Below, one piece after another: positions 42,491 to 52,214 of a stretch of 64,000 nt of DNA. The translations under genes were made by a program, and so were the position numbers. The stretch's first letter is position 1. Every line of letters starts with the position of its first letter. The notes under the pieces were generated by a model. The model ran no database searches and was not told the origin of the DNA. It worked only from the letters and a program-made list of their open reading frames with translations. Source of the stretch: Sphingomonas alpina (GTDB lineage Bacteria; Pseudomonadota; Alphaproteobacteria; Sphingomonadales; Sphingomonadaceae); assembly GCF_014490665.1 (NCBI RefSeq), contig NZ_CP061038.1:4858501-4922500 (forward strand). The letters run 5' to 3'.

Positions 42491-43439
42491 TTAGACGCCC
42501 ATGCCGCTGCGGGGGTTCCCTGTGTCGCGATCCTTCCAGCCGCGGACGAACTCGACCAGCGCGTCGTCGCCGACCGGCAGATCGACCATCAGCGTGACGA
42601 GCTGATCGCCGCGCGTGCCGCCCTTGCCGTGGAAACCGCGCCCGCGCAGGCGCAAGACCTTGCCCGAGGTCGAGCCGGGGGGGGACGGTCAGCATCACTG
42701 CGCCCTCGACCGTCGGCACGCGCACCGAGGCACCGAGCACCGCTTCGGACAGGCTGACCGGCAAGTCGATCCGCACATCGTCGCCGACCCGGGTAAAGAA
42801 GCGGTGCGACTGGACGGTGATCGTGACGATGCCGTCGCCCGCGCCGCCCGCGCCGACCTGTCCCTTGCCCGCGAGCCGCATCTGCGTGCCGTTCTCGACC
42901 CCGGCGGGAAGCTTGAGGTCGATCGTCTTGCCATCGGCGAGCGCAATGCGCTGCGGTGCCAATGTCGCTGCATCGACGAAGGGCACGGTCAGCTTATAGG
43001 CGATGTTCGCGCCCTTGGGCTGGGGCTTGTTGCGGCCGAAACCGCCAAAGCCGCTGGCGAAGCCGCCACGCCCGGAGGATTGGCCGAACAGCCCCTCGAA
43101 CAGGTCGTTCACGTCGGACGGGTCGCCGCCAAAGCCGAAATCGGCCCCGCCGCCGGGGCCGGGCTTGAAGCCGCCCTGGCCGCCGCCGCTGTTGCCGAAG
43201 CCGAACGGCGAGGCGGGATTGCCGTCGCCGTCGATCTCGCCGCGATCGAAGCGCGCGCGCTTGTCCTTGTCGGTCAGCAGGTCATAGGCATTGGTCGCCT
43301 GCGAAAATCGCTCGGTCGCCTTGGGGTTGTCCTTGTTGCGATCGGGATGGAGCTCCTTGGCGAGCTTCCGATAGGCTTTCTTGATGTCGGCCTCGCTGGC
43401 GGTGCGCGGCACGCCCAGCGTTGCGTAAGGATCGGCCAT
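42491..43439 (-). pseudogene. DnaJ-class co-chaperone (CbpA-like), frame interrupted at a C8 run
   Basis: The J domain is clear at the start: YATLGVPRTASEADIKKAYRKLAK with HPD (LHPDRNKDN). A Gly/Phe-rich linker and the C-terminal substrate-binding region without a zinc finger follow, as in CbpA. The frame breaks at the run at 42677-42684 (eight G on the plus strand). Removing one base restores VPPGSTSGKVLRLRGRG and then the ending to the TAA at 42491, for about 315 aa. As this ending is well conserved, an assembly/sequencing surplus is the likely explanation. Confidence 0.83.
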
Positions 43440-43515
43440 TGTGGCTCCGGTGGTTCAGGTCTTCGGCGCCTATTTGGGGTATTCGGCGGGCGAGTGCAAT
43501 TCGTGCGGCGTCTCG

Positions 43516-44406
43516 CTAGGCCATTGCCGCGACCACCGGCGCCACATCGACGCTGACATCCATCTTCTGGGCGCCCGACCCGAGTACGATCCCGTCGATC
43601 GGCGCGATCTCGGCATAGTCGCGGCCGATCGCCATGACGATATGGTCGCCGGCCATCCAGATGCCGTTGGTCGGATCGACCCCGACCCAGCCAAGATCGG
43701 CGCCGCACCACAGCAAGACCCAGGCATGGGTGGCGTCGGCGCCGACCAGCCGTTCCTGGCCGGGCGGCGGAATGGTGCGGATATAGCCCGAGGCATAGGC
43801 CGCGGGCAGGCCGGCGGCGCGCAGGCCGGTGATCATGATCTGCGCGAAATCCTGGCACACGCCGCGGCGCTTGAGGAACGCGTCGTGCGGCGGCGTATCG
43901 ACCAGCGTCGCCGCGGCATCGAACTCGAACTCCTCCTGGATGCGCCGGGCGAGCGCGATCGCGGCGTCGAGGCAGGGGCGGTCGGGGTCGAGATCGATCG
44001 CGCACCAGTCGGCGATATCGCGGTCGAGCGGAATCAGCGGCGAGGGGAACATATAGCTTGCCGGACCGGCCGGCGACGCATCGCGGCTGGCACGGGCCGT
44101 TGCAGCGATCCGTGCCAGGGTCGGGTCGGCGGGCGAGGGCATCGGTACCGGCCGGTCGACCGTAATGCGCGATACGCTTTCGATCACGAGATGGCGCACC
44201 GGCTCCTCGACCACCAGTCGCATGACATTGGCGAGACCGGCCTCGGCGCGGGCCGGGGCGCAGCGTCCCGAGGGCGAAATGCTGAGGCGGTAGCTTTCCA
44301 GCGTCTGGCCCGACCAGTGGATCGGCTTGAGCCGCAGGTTGCAGCGCGCGAACTTGACGCTCGCGCCATAATCGAAACGGGTTACGTGGCGGATGTCGTA
44401 GATCAT
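43516..44406 (-). CDS. Transglutaminase-like cysteine protease-fold protein
   Basis: 296 aa. It has an N-terminal beta-sandwich of the bacterial transglutaminase type (FDYGASVKFARCNLRLKP) and a papain-like core whose catalytic triad is seen as RGVCQDFAQ (Cys), ATHAWVLLW (His) and DPTNG (Asp). Such proteins are commonly encoded with circularly permuted ATP-grasp and alpha-E proteins, as in the next gene upstream (44528-47011). Together they are predicted to make or process an amide-linked peptide. Start ATG 44406. Confidence 0.88.
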   Translation of the reverse strand: MIYDIRHVTRFDYGASVKFARCNLRLKPIHWSGQTLESYRLSISPSGRCAPARAEAGLANVMRLVVEEPVRHLVIESVSRITVDRPVPMPSPADPTLARIAATARASRDASPAGPASYMFPSPLIPLDRDIADWCAIDLDPDRPCLDAAIALARRIQEEFEFDAAATLVDTPPHDAFLKRRGVCQDFAQIMITGLRAAGLPAAYASGYIRTIPPPGQERLVGADATHAWVLLWCGADLGWVGVDPTNGIWMAGDHIVMAIGRDYAEIAPIDGIVLGSGAQKMDVSVDVAPVVAAMA

Positions 44407-44428
44407 TGGGGCGTCGTCTCACCCAGCG

Positions 44429-44515
44429 CCGTCATCCCCGCGAAGGCGGGGATCCCGCTGCCTTGCCCCGCACTTGGAAGAAGGAGCGGGATCCCCGTTT
44501 TCGCGGGGATGACGG
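44429..44515. repeat. Palindromic repeat, copy 3 of 5
   Basis: 87 nt with CCGTCATCCCCGCG and CGCGGGGATGACGG ends. It lies between the transglutaminase gene and its upstream ATP-grasp/alpha-E partner, so it would be transcribed within that operon. Confidence 0.85.
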
Positions 44516-44527
44516 TGGGAAATGAGA

Positions 44528-47011
44528 TCATGCCAGCGTCATCCCGGCCGCGCGCAACGGCTCCGCGCCCTGCAGGAAGTAGCGCCGCGCGACTGCGTCG
44601 GAGAGGGTGAACAGGCCGCGTTCGAGATCGCCCAGCACCTCTTCGTCAAGGCTTGCCGCGGTCGCGGTCGACACGGTGGCGACCAGCCGGGCGGCCAGCG
44701 CCTGTTGCGGCTCGTTCATGCCGTCATCCTCGAGTACGGGGAGTGCGCGAAGGTGTTCGCAGATATGGTCGATCTGGAAGGCCAGCGAGCGTGGATTGCC
44801 CGGATCCAGTGCGATCAGGTCGACCACCGGAATGCGCGCGATGCCGGTCAGGTAGCGCTGGCGATAGCTGATCTGGCTGTCGGCCAGGTCGAGCAGAGTC
44901 GACAGATCGTCCGCGCTGCCCTGCGGCATGCCGAAAGCGCGTAGTGCCCGGGTCACCGCCAGCGCGCGCTCCACCCGGCGGCCCAGGTCATGGAAGCGCC
45001 ACGCCGCGGTCCGCCCCATATGCTCGGCCGAAAGGCCCGACAGCGCGGCATAGCGGCGTTGCAGCGACCCGGCGCGGTCGAGCATGCCGCCGCGCGTCGG
45101 GAAGGGGGCGTCGAGCAGCCTGACCATGTCCGACGACAAGCGGTCGCGCGAGCCCTGTCCGATGCCGCGCGCCAGCCGGTTGATCGTGCGCACGCTGTGC
45201 CAGCGTTCCTCCGCCTCCATCGCGGTGCGCGTGAAGGCGGCGAGGTCGGCGCGGCGCAGGCTGGCCGGATGCGGCGCCCCGCCGCCCGCGACGATCAGGC
45301 CGACCAGCCGCCCGACCGTCTGCGGCCCGAGCGCCGCGCCGGCATCGGCATCGATCGAGTTGCCGAGCATCACGCGGATCACGTTGAGCAGGGCCTCGCC
45401 GCGTTCGAGATAGCGGCCAAGCCAGAAGAAATTGTCGGCGACGCGGCTCGGCAAGGTGCCGGGATTGCGCCGGACATGGACCGAATCGGTTGCCGGCAGG
45501 AGCGAGACGGGATCGACCTCGGCCGCGCCGTGAACGACGACATCGGCCGACCAGCTACCCTCGCCCATCACCGACGCACGCGGATCGGGATGTTCGCCAA
45601 TCCGAGCGAAACCGCCGGGCATCACGGTCCAGGCGCCGTCCGCCCCGCGCGCCGCGAACACGCGGAGCGTGAAGGGACGTGCGACCAAAGCGGCATCGGC
45701 GACCACCGGCATGGTCGACAGCCGGACAATCTCCTGTCCGACATAATCCTGCGGCCGGCGCGCCAGGTCCGCCAGTAGCGCATCGCGTGCCGCGCCGGTG
45801 ATCTCGCCGCCGGGCAATGGCACGCCACCGGGCAGACCAAGCGGCGCGACGCCGAAGGCCGGGCCGATCAACATCGAATCGAAATCCTCGATCACATGCG
45901 CGCGTTCGGTATCCTGGCCGCACCACCAGGTGGCGATATTGGGCAGCAACAGGTCGCGCCCGGTCAAACGCATCGCGAGTTGGGGGAGGAAGGCACCGAA
46001 CGCGGGCGATTCGAGCACCCCGACGCCCGGCGCGTTGGAAATCACCACCTCGCCCGCCGCCATCGCATCGACCAGGCCGGGCACGCCGATCTTAGAATGC
46101 GAATCGAATGCGAGCGGATCGAGCATGCGCGGGTCGGTGCGGCGCCACAGCGCATCGACGCGCTTCAAGCCGCCGATCGTGCGGACGTAAAGCTTGTCCT
46201 CGAGCACGGCGAGATCGGCACCCTCGACCAGCAACAGGCCGAGATAGCGCGCGAGATGCGCCTGCTCGGTATAGCTCGGGCTGAACCGGCCCGGGGTGAG
46301 CAGGCCGATGCGCGGTTCGACGCGGCGGCACATCGCGGCAAGTCCGTCGCGGAACGCGGCAAAAAAGGGCGCGTGGCGCTCGACATTGAGCCGCGACTGC
46401 AGCCCGCCCAGGGTGCGTGACACCGCCAGCCGGTTCTCCAGCGCATAGCCGGCCCCGGCCGGCGCGCGGAGATGATCGGCCAGCACGCGCCACTCGCCGG
46501 TCGGTCCGCGGCCAAGGTCGACCGCGATGAAATGCAGCTGATAGCCGCCGGGCGGCACCAGCCCGGCCATCGGCCGCAGGAAGAAGGGGCTGCCGCCAAC
46601 CAGCGCCGCCGGGATGAGCCCGCGCTCGACCAGCTTCGCATCGCCGTAGAGATCCGCGAGGATCGTCTCCATCAGCTCGGCGCGCTGCTCGATGCCGGCC
46701 GCAATGCCCTGCCACTCTGCACTGCCGATCAGCAGCGGAACGGGCGAGACCGGCCAGGGGCGTTCCTCACTTTCGCCGATGATGCGGAAGCCGGTGCCGA
46801 TATCCTCGGCATGGCGCTGCGCGCGCTCGCGCGCATGGCCGAGGTCATCGCCGGCGACCGCCGCCAGTTCCTCGAACATCGCGGTCCAGGCCGGATCGTC
46901 ATGCTGTGCGCAGAGCACGTCGCCCTTGAACTGCTGGCTGCAATAGTCCGCGATCCACCGCGCGGCATGCGTGCCCGCATCAAGCAGGGAAGGCGTGGCA
47001 AGGGTGGCCAT
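44528..47011 (-). CDS. Fused circularly permuted ATP-grasp and alpha-E domain protein
   Basis: 827 aa. Residues ~80-470 form a circularly permuted type-2 ATP-grasp domain (motifs include IGLLTPGRF, LARYLGLLLVEGADL and VVISNAPGVGVLESPA). Residues ~520-810 form the all-helical alpha-E domain (SRVADNFFWLGRYLERGEAL and WRFHDLGRRVERAL). In many bacteria these are separate genes, but they are fused here. The family is predicted to ligate amino acids or peptides to a carrier with a neighbouring transglutaminase, present just downstream. The start MATLATP at 47011 fits the fold. Confidence 0.9.
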   Translation of the reverse strand: MATLATPSLLDAGTHAARWIADYCSQQFKGDVLCAQHDDPAWTAMFEELAAVAGDDLGHARERAQRHAEDIGTGFRIIGESEERPWPVSPVPLLIGSAEWQGIAAGIEQRAELMETILADLYGDAKLVERGLIPAALVGGSPFFLRPMAGLVPPGGYQLHFIAVDLGRGPTGEWRVLADHLRAPAGAGYALENRLAVSRTLGGLQSRLNVERHAPFFAAFRDGLAAMCRRVEPRIGLLTPGRFSPSYTEQAHLARYLGLLLVEGADLAVLEDKLYVRTIGGLKRVDALWRRTDPRMLDPLAFDSHSKIGVPGLVDAMAAGEVVISNAPGVGVLESPAFGAFLPQLAMRLTGRDLLLPNIATWWCGQDTERAHVIEDFDSMLIGPAFGVAPLGLPGGVPLPGGEITGAARDALLADLARRPQDYVGQEIVRLSTMPVVADAALVARPFTLRVFAARGADGAWTVMPGGFARIGEHPDPRASVMGEGSWSADVVVHGAAEVDPVSLLPATDSVHVRRNPGTLPSRVADNFFWLGRYLERGEALLNVIRVMLGNSIDADAGAALGPQTVGRLVGLIVAGGGAPHPASLRRADLAAFTRTAMEAEERWHSVRTINRLARGIGQGSRDRLSSDMVRLLDAPFPTRGGMLDRAGSLQRRYAALSGLSAEHMGRTAAWRFHDLGRRVERALAVTRALRAFGMPQGSADDLSTLLDLADSQISYRQRYLTGIARIPVVDLIALDPGNPRSLAFQIDHICEHLRALPVLEDDGMNEPQQALAARLVATVSTATAASLDEEVLGDLERGLFTLSDAVARRYFLQGAEPLRAAGMTLA

Positions 47012-47190
47012 GGGATCTATCGGTCGCGCCCTGCCGGGTCGCGTCTTGGATATGTCCGCGCCATGATCATTCCCCGCACTGCCCGGTGACTCGACCACAA
47101 TCCCTTCGCGGGTGCAACAAGCTTGTCGCTTTCAGGGACCAATCGACCATCGCCGCGACGCGAGTCGCGGTCATCGTCGGGCCGATTCCT

Positions 47191-47466
47191 CCGCTGTTTT
47201 CCGGAATAAAAAAACCACCCCTGTTATGTTGGATTCCCAGCGTAAATTTTCGGCCATTTTTCATGCTCTTGGACCATTTCACCGCTGTTCCCGATAACAG
47301 CGGTGGAACAGCGGCATAACAGCGGTGAGCCGACCGCTGTTATTGCCCGAACAGCGGTGCGGAGTGCTTGCTATTTTCCGGTCATGTCAAAGAGCGGGGC
47401 GAAACGCCGACCAGGGTCCCGTCCGTCTCCACGCTGTCATGACCAGCGCCGGGGTTGAATCGGCGG
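47191..47466 (-). repeat. AACAGC-array element, copy B
   Basis: The reverse complement of this intergenic stretch aligns with copy A (27173-27470). The 35-nt core at 47375-47409 differs from copy A at one position. In the array every unit reads ACCGCTGTT/AACAGCGGT (47281, 47296, 47307, 47318, 47333, 47350; also CCGCTGTT at 47191), whereas copy A reads CTGGCTGTT/AACAGCCAG. The first hairpin and the run of three units share order and spacing with copy A. An A/T-rich run separates the last unit. No gene is present here. Confidence 0.75.
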
Positions 47467-47514
47467 CAACCCAGAGGCTCTGGCCTGAAGTCCTGGCCCG
47501 AGGTCCGGCGCAGA

Positions 47515-48096
47515 TCAGCCCTGGATCGCGTCGGTGTCGATCACGCGATCGATCAGCGTCTCATCGACCGGCACCTGGCCGTCGAGCATCAGCATCGCCA
47601 GGCCGTGCGCAATCGCCCAGGCCTGCAGCGCGATGACCTGTGCGTCGCCGCCCTTTCCCTTGGCCAGCAGGGCGGCATTGGCGCGCAGAAACGCCATCGC
47701 GTCATCCTCTTTTTCGCCGGAATGCAGTGGAAGCGAGATGGGGTTGGCGAAGATCAGCCGGAACAGGGCGGGATTGGCGAGCGCGAACCGGACATAGGCC
47801 GCGCCGGTCGCGCCAAACCCGGCGACGCCGCCGCCGGCCGCATCCGATGCCGCGTGCTGCACCACCGCCAGCCGCGCCAGCCCATCGGCCGCCAGCGCGG
47901 CCATCAGCGCGCTCTTGTCGGGGAAGTGACGATAGACCGCAGTTGGGCTGACCCCGACCGCGCGCGCCACCTCGCGCAGCGACAGGTCGTCAGCGGTGCG
48001 TGTCTCCAGCAAGGTAAGGCCTGCATCGATCAACGCCGCGCGCAGGTCACCATGATGATAGGCCTTTTTCGGGATTATGGATTCCAATGTTGACAC
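47515..48096 (-). CDS. TetR-family transcriptional regulator
   Basis: 193 aa. An N-terminal TetR DNA-binding domain (LREVARAVGVSPTAVYRHFPDKSALMAALA) is followed by a ligand domain with TetR_C_33-like LALANPALFRLIF-type residues. The start is a GTG at 48096 preceded by AAAAGG. It is divergent from the carotenoid oxygenase gene at 48164, across a 67-nt region holding an inverted repeat, so it probably represses that gene and itself. The ligand is unknown. Confidence 0.88.
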   Translation of the reverse strand: MSTLESIIPKKAYHHGDLRAALIDAGLTLLETRTADDLSLREVARAVGVSPTAVYRHFPDKSALMAALAADGLARLAVVQHAASDAAGGGVAGFGATGAAYVRFALANPALFRLIFANPISLPLHSGEKEDDAMAFLRANAALLAKGKGGDAQVIALQAWAIAHGLAMLMLDGQVPVDETLIDRVIDTDAIQG

Positions 48097-48131
48097 TGTT
48101 ACCTTTTACGCCCTATGTGAACACCGTCAAC
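48089..48131. promoter_or_regulatory. Candidate TetR operator
   Basis: Inverted half-sites GTTGACACTGTTAC (48089-48102) and GTGAACACCGTCAAC (48117-48131) share an AACAnnGTCAAC-type arm. The pair lies between the divergent tetR and carotenoid oxygenase genes and covers the tetR start, a common autoregulation layout. Confidence 0.55.
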
Positions 48132-48163
48132 TTTAGACGTGAAACCCATGATGGGAGGTCATA

Positions 48164-49606
48164 ATGGCAGGCATGATCGAAACCGCAATCCGCGGCACGG
48201 TGGCCAAAGGCATCGGCGTTGTCGCCGAATTCAATCGCAAGCGGCTGGATATCGATGCCCATCATCCGTTCCTGACCGGCATCCACCAGCCAATGGCCGA
48301 GGAACTGACGCTGGAGGACCTGCCGGTGACCGGCACGATTCCGGCAATGCTTGACGGCCGCTATCTGCGCATCGGCCCGAATCCGGTCGCGCCCGATCCT
48401 GCCGGCTATCATTGGTTCACCGGCGACGGCATGGTGCACGGCGTGGCGATCCAGCAGGGCAAGGCTCTATGGTATCGCAACCGCTGGATCCGGTCGCGGC
48501 GCGTTGCCGACACGCTGGGCGGGCATCCCGCGCCCGGGCCGCGCCATGGCGGATTCGACACGGTCAATACCAATGTGCTGGCGGTCGCCGGCCGCACCTT
48601 CGCGCTGGTCGAGGCGGGAAGCTATCCGGTCGAACTGTCGGACACGCTCGACGAGCAGACCTATAACCCGTTCGACGACACGCTGACCGGCAGCTTTACC
48701 GCGCATCCGCACCGCGATCCGCTGACCGGCGAACAGCATGCGATCGCCTATGAGGCGACGGATCCCGAGACGATCCGCCACGTGGTTCTTTCACCCGAAG
48801 GGCTGGTGGTGCGCGAGGAGCCGATCAGGGTGAAGCATGGGCCGTCGATCCATGACTGCGCGATCACCGCGCGGTTTGCGGTGATCCTCGACCTGCCGGT
48901 GACCTTCTCGATGAAATCGCTGATCGCCGGGCATAGCTTCCCCTATCGCTGGAACCCCGATCATCAGGCGCGGATCGGGCTGTTGCCGCGGAACGGCCGG
49001 GGCAGCGAGACGATCTGGGTCGATGTCGACCCCTGCTATATCTTCCATGTCGCCAATGCGTTCGACTTGCCCGATGGCCGGGTGGTCATGGATGCGGTGG
49101 TCTATGGCACGATGTTCGCCGACAGCAATCTTGGCCCGGACGCGATGTCGCGCGGGCTGGAGCGCTGGACGATCGATCCGGTGGCCGGCACGGTCGAGCG
49201 CCGCACGATCGACGCCACGCCGCAGGAATTCCCCCGCCCCGACGAGCGCCGGTTCGGCCAGCCCTATCGCTATGCCTATATGCTGGGCCTGCCGGAGGAG
49301 GACGACAGCTTTATCGGCGAGACTTTCATCCTGAAGCACGACCTGGAGACAGGCGCGCGCGAGGTGCATGACTTCGGCGAAGGGCGCTACCCGGGCGAGT
49401 TTGTGTTCGTGCCGGCCCATGCCGATGCGGGCGAGGATGAGGGATGGCTGATCGGCCTGGTCGTCGACCTGCCGCGCGAGACGACCGATCTGGTCATCCT
49501 CGATGCGCGATCCTTTGCGGGCGAACCGGTGGCGAGCATCCACTTGCCGCACCGTGTCCCGCCGGGCTTTCATGGGAATTGGCTGGCGCGGACAGCGATC
49601 ACTTAA
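48164..49606 (+). CDS. Carotenoid oxygenase family protein
   Basis: 480 aa. Carotenoid/stilbene cleavage oxygenases are seven-bladed propellers with an iron held by four His. All four are visible in context: [26 protein letters not shown] and, at the end, GFHGNWLAR. In sphingomonads such enzymes include lignostilbene dioxygenases, so cleavage of a stilbene or carotenoid is expected but not decided. The start at 48164 follows GGGAGG. Control by the divergent TetR is likely. The stop lies in a long repeat. Confidence 0.88.
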   Translation: MAGMIETAIRGTVAKGIGVVAEFNRKRLDIDAHHPFLTGIHQPMAEELTLEDLPVTGTIPAMLDGRYLRIGPNPVAPDPAGYHWFTGDGMVHGVAIQQGKALWYRNRWIRSRRVADTLGGHPAPGPRHGGFDTVNTNVLAVAGRTFALVEAGSYPVELSDTLDEQTYNPFDDTLTGSFTAHPHRDPLTGEQHAIAYEATDPETIRHVVLSPEGLVVREEPIRVKHGPSIHDCAITARFAVILDLPVTFSMKSLIAGHSFPYRWNPDHQARIGLLPRNGRGSETIWVDVDPCYIFHVANAFDLPDGRVVMDAVVYGTMFADSNLGPDAMSRGLERWTIDPVAGTVERRTIDATPQEFPRPDERRFGQPYRYAYMLGLPEEDDSFIGETFILKHDLETGAREVHDFGEGRYPGEFVFVPAHADAGEDEGWLIGLVVDLPRETTDLVILDARSFAGEPVASIHLPHRVPPGFHGNWLARTAIT

Positions 49607-49719
49607 TCCTCCCCCGCAGGGGAGGGGGACCATGAGCCGAAAGCGAATGGTGGAGGGGCGCGAGCGAAGCGAGCGTCCCGCACCCGGCCAAGCCCCCTCC
49701 CCCGATGGGGGAGGATTAA
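49603..49719. repeat. Inverted repeat between convergent genes
   Basis: The ends TTAATCCTCCCCC (49603-49615) and GGGGGAGGATTAA (49707-49719) are a perfect inverted pair, and each is part of a small hairpin (CCCCCGCAGGGGAGGGGG-like and CCCCCTCCCCCGATGGGGGAGG). The centre carries GCGCGAGCGAAGCGAGCG. It overlaps the carotenoid oxygenase stop and reaches almost to the ligD stop, so it may terminate both. Confidence 0.75.
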
Positions 49720-49723
49720 GGGA

Positions 49724-52205
49724 TCACAGATCCGGCAAGACCTGATCGGCGGTTCCCCAGCCGGCAAGGGCGCGCGAATTGGCGCGTTCGATCAATTCCG
49801 CACCGTCGCGCACGCCCCAGCGGTTGGCCCGATCCAAGTCGTGCAACTCGCTCCAGGTAATTGGCGCGGCGACCGGCGCGCCCGATCGCGCACGAGCGGA
49901 ATAGGGCATGATCGCGGTGCTGCCGCGCTGGTTGCGCAGCCAGTCGATGAAGATGCGGCCCTTGCGTTTGGCCTTGGACATGGTCGCGACAAAGCGTTCG
50001 GGCTCCGCCTCGGCCAGGGCGCGGGCGAAGCGGTCGGCGAAATCCTTGACCGCGGGCCATTCGGCATCGGGCTTGAGCGGCACGATCACGTGCACGCCTT
50101 TGCCGCCGGTCAGCATCGGGAAGCTGGTCAGGCCCATCTCGGCGAGATGTTCCTTCAGATCTTCCGCCGCTTTCCTGACGATATCGAAACCGAGCCCCTC
50201 ATCGGGGTCGAGATCGAACACCAGCCGGTCCGGCTTTTCGAGCGCGGCGACCAGCGATCCCCAGCCATGGAATTCAATCGTACCCATCTGCACGCAGGTC
50301 ACCAGCCCGTCGGCGTCGTCGACATAGAGATAATTCTCGGTCGACCCGTCCTTTTCGCGGATCGGCACCTGATGGACATGCTCGCCGAAGCTGCCCGCAT
50401 CGTGCTTCTGGAAGAAACAGCGTTTGCCGCGTCCTTGCGGGCAGCGCACCAGGCTGATCGGGCGGTGCGCGGTCCAGGGCAGCATGATCGATGCCACCTG
50501 TGCATAATAGTCCGCCAGATCGCCCTTGGTGACATCGGAATCCGGGAAGATCAGCCGGTCGCGGCTGCTGACCGTCACATGGATTTGCGGTGCGGCGTGC
50601 ATGATGGCGGGTGTTTCGGCGACCACGTCGGCCGCCGCCTTGTCCTCGCGCAGTCCGAGAAAGCTGGAATGGCGCAGCACGCCGTCGGGCGTGGTCTCGG
50701 CATAGGCGATCTCGGCGACGAGTTTCGGCGTCACCCAATGCGCGCCGCGCACCGCCGCGCGCGGCGCGTCGACCGTCGGTGTCTTGCGCTCGATCTTGCG
50801 CAGTTTCGCGAGCAGGTCGGTCATCAGATCGGCGGTGAAGCCGGTGCCGACCTTGCCCGCATAGATCAGGCCGTCCGGGCCGTTCACCCCCAAAAGCAGG
50901 GAGCGGAAGCCGCGCGACGTATCGCTCGGGGTCCAGCCGATGATGACGAATTCCTGCCGCTGCGTGCATTTGGTCTTGAGCCACGCTTTGGTGCGTTCGC
51001 CGCGATAGGGCGCATCGGCGCGTTTCGAGACCACGCCTTCATAGCCTTCGCGGCACATCGTTTCGAACAATGGCTCTCCGCTGCCGATGATATGTTCGGA
51101 ATATTGCAGCCGCGCATCGGCGCCGTCGATCAGCGGACGCAGGCGTTCCTTGCGCTGCACATTGGGCAGACCGGCCAGATCTTCGCCATCGAGCTCGAGC
51201 AGGTCGAACGCGAACAGGGTCATGTCGCCGCCCTCCGAAATGGCATTCTTGAGGGTCGAGAAGTCGGGCTTGCCGTCCTTGAACGCGACGATCTCGCCGT
51301 CGATCAGGGCGTTCCTGACCGGGATTTTTCCCGGCCGCCGCAGCAATCGCGGCGAATTTGTCGGTCCAGTCGAGTCCGGTGCGAGTGAACACTTTCGCCT
51401 TGCCCTTCGCGATCGAGATGAGCGCGCGGTAGCCGTCATATTTGACCTCGTGCAGCCATTGGCTGCCGGTGGGCACGCTGTCGACCAGTGTACAGAGCTG
51501 GAGGTTGCGAAATCCCGGAACCCCACCGTCATTCCCGCGAACGCGGGAATCCGGCTTCTTCTCGACGTTTGAAAGGGAGCGGGATCCCCGCTTTCGCAGG
51601 GATGACGGAGAAGGAAGCTTGCTGGCCTTCTTGCCTTCCGCGATCTCGACCATCGTGCGCCCGGTCGACACGCTGGTCAGCCCGGTCTCGACCAGGACAT
51701 CCGCGCCGCCGGCTTCGGCGTCATCGATCTTGCGCAACAGCCAGTTCTCGCGCTTCTCCTTCCCGCGCGGCCTCAAGCGGATGAGCAGCCACTCACCCTT
51801 CATGCGCTCGCCATCGAGCACGAAATGGAGATGGCCCTTGTCGAGATCCTTGGCGCTCTTGCCCTTGATCGGTGCCCAGGTGCCGCGGTCCCACAACATC
51901 ACTGTGCCGCCGCCATATTCGCCCGCGGGAATGACGCCCTCGAACGTCGCATAGGACATCGGGTGATCCTCGGTGCGGACCGCGAGGCGCTTCTGGTCTG
52001 GATCGAGGCTGGGGCCGCGCGTCACCGCCCAGCTTTTCAGCACGCCATCGACCTCGATCCGGAAATCCCAGTGCAGCCGGGTCGCGTCGTGTTTCTGAAC
52101 CATGAAGCTGTTGCCGTGACCCGGCGCGAGCGTACCTGCCGGTTCCGCTGTCTTCGCGAAGTCGCGCTTGGCGTTGTAGATCGCAAGGGGATCGGTCTTG
52201 GCCAT
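49724..52205 (-). pseudogene. ligD: DNA ligase D (NHEJ), frame interrupted at an A5 run; contains an in-frame palindromic repeat
   Basis: The full domain order is present: 3'-phosphoesterase (HDATRLHWDFRIEVDG), ATP ligase with the nucleophile Lys in HEVKYDGYRAL, and polymerase with FDLDPDEGLGFD. LigD repairs double-strand breaks with Ku, encoded immediately upstream. At 51325-51329 the run AAAAA (minus strand) has one base too many: removing one restores AGKIPVRNALIDGEIV and gives about 826 aa. The phosphoesterase-ligase linker is lengthened by translation of repeat copy 4 (51526-51608). Confidence 0.9.
51526..51608. repeat. Palindromic repeat, copy 4 of 5, inside ligD
   Basis: 83 nt with ends CCGTCATTCCC and GGGATGACGG, embedded within the coding region of ligD and read in frame with no stop codon. 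It encodes about 28 residues (beginning PSSLRKRGSRSLSNVEKK on the minus strand). It falls between the phosphoesterase and ligase domains, where an extra loop is tolerable. Confidence 0.85.
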
Positions 52206-52214
52206 TTGTCTTTC

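Noticed and set aside
43274-44422. A 382-residue minus-strand frame overlapping the transglutaminase gene
   Set aside because: It is out of frame with the catalytic triad at 43516-44406 and is rich in Arg and Pro.
48146-48163. A second start for the carotenoid oxygenase upstream of 48164
   Set aside because: The good GGGAGG ribosome site spaces to the ATG at 48164.
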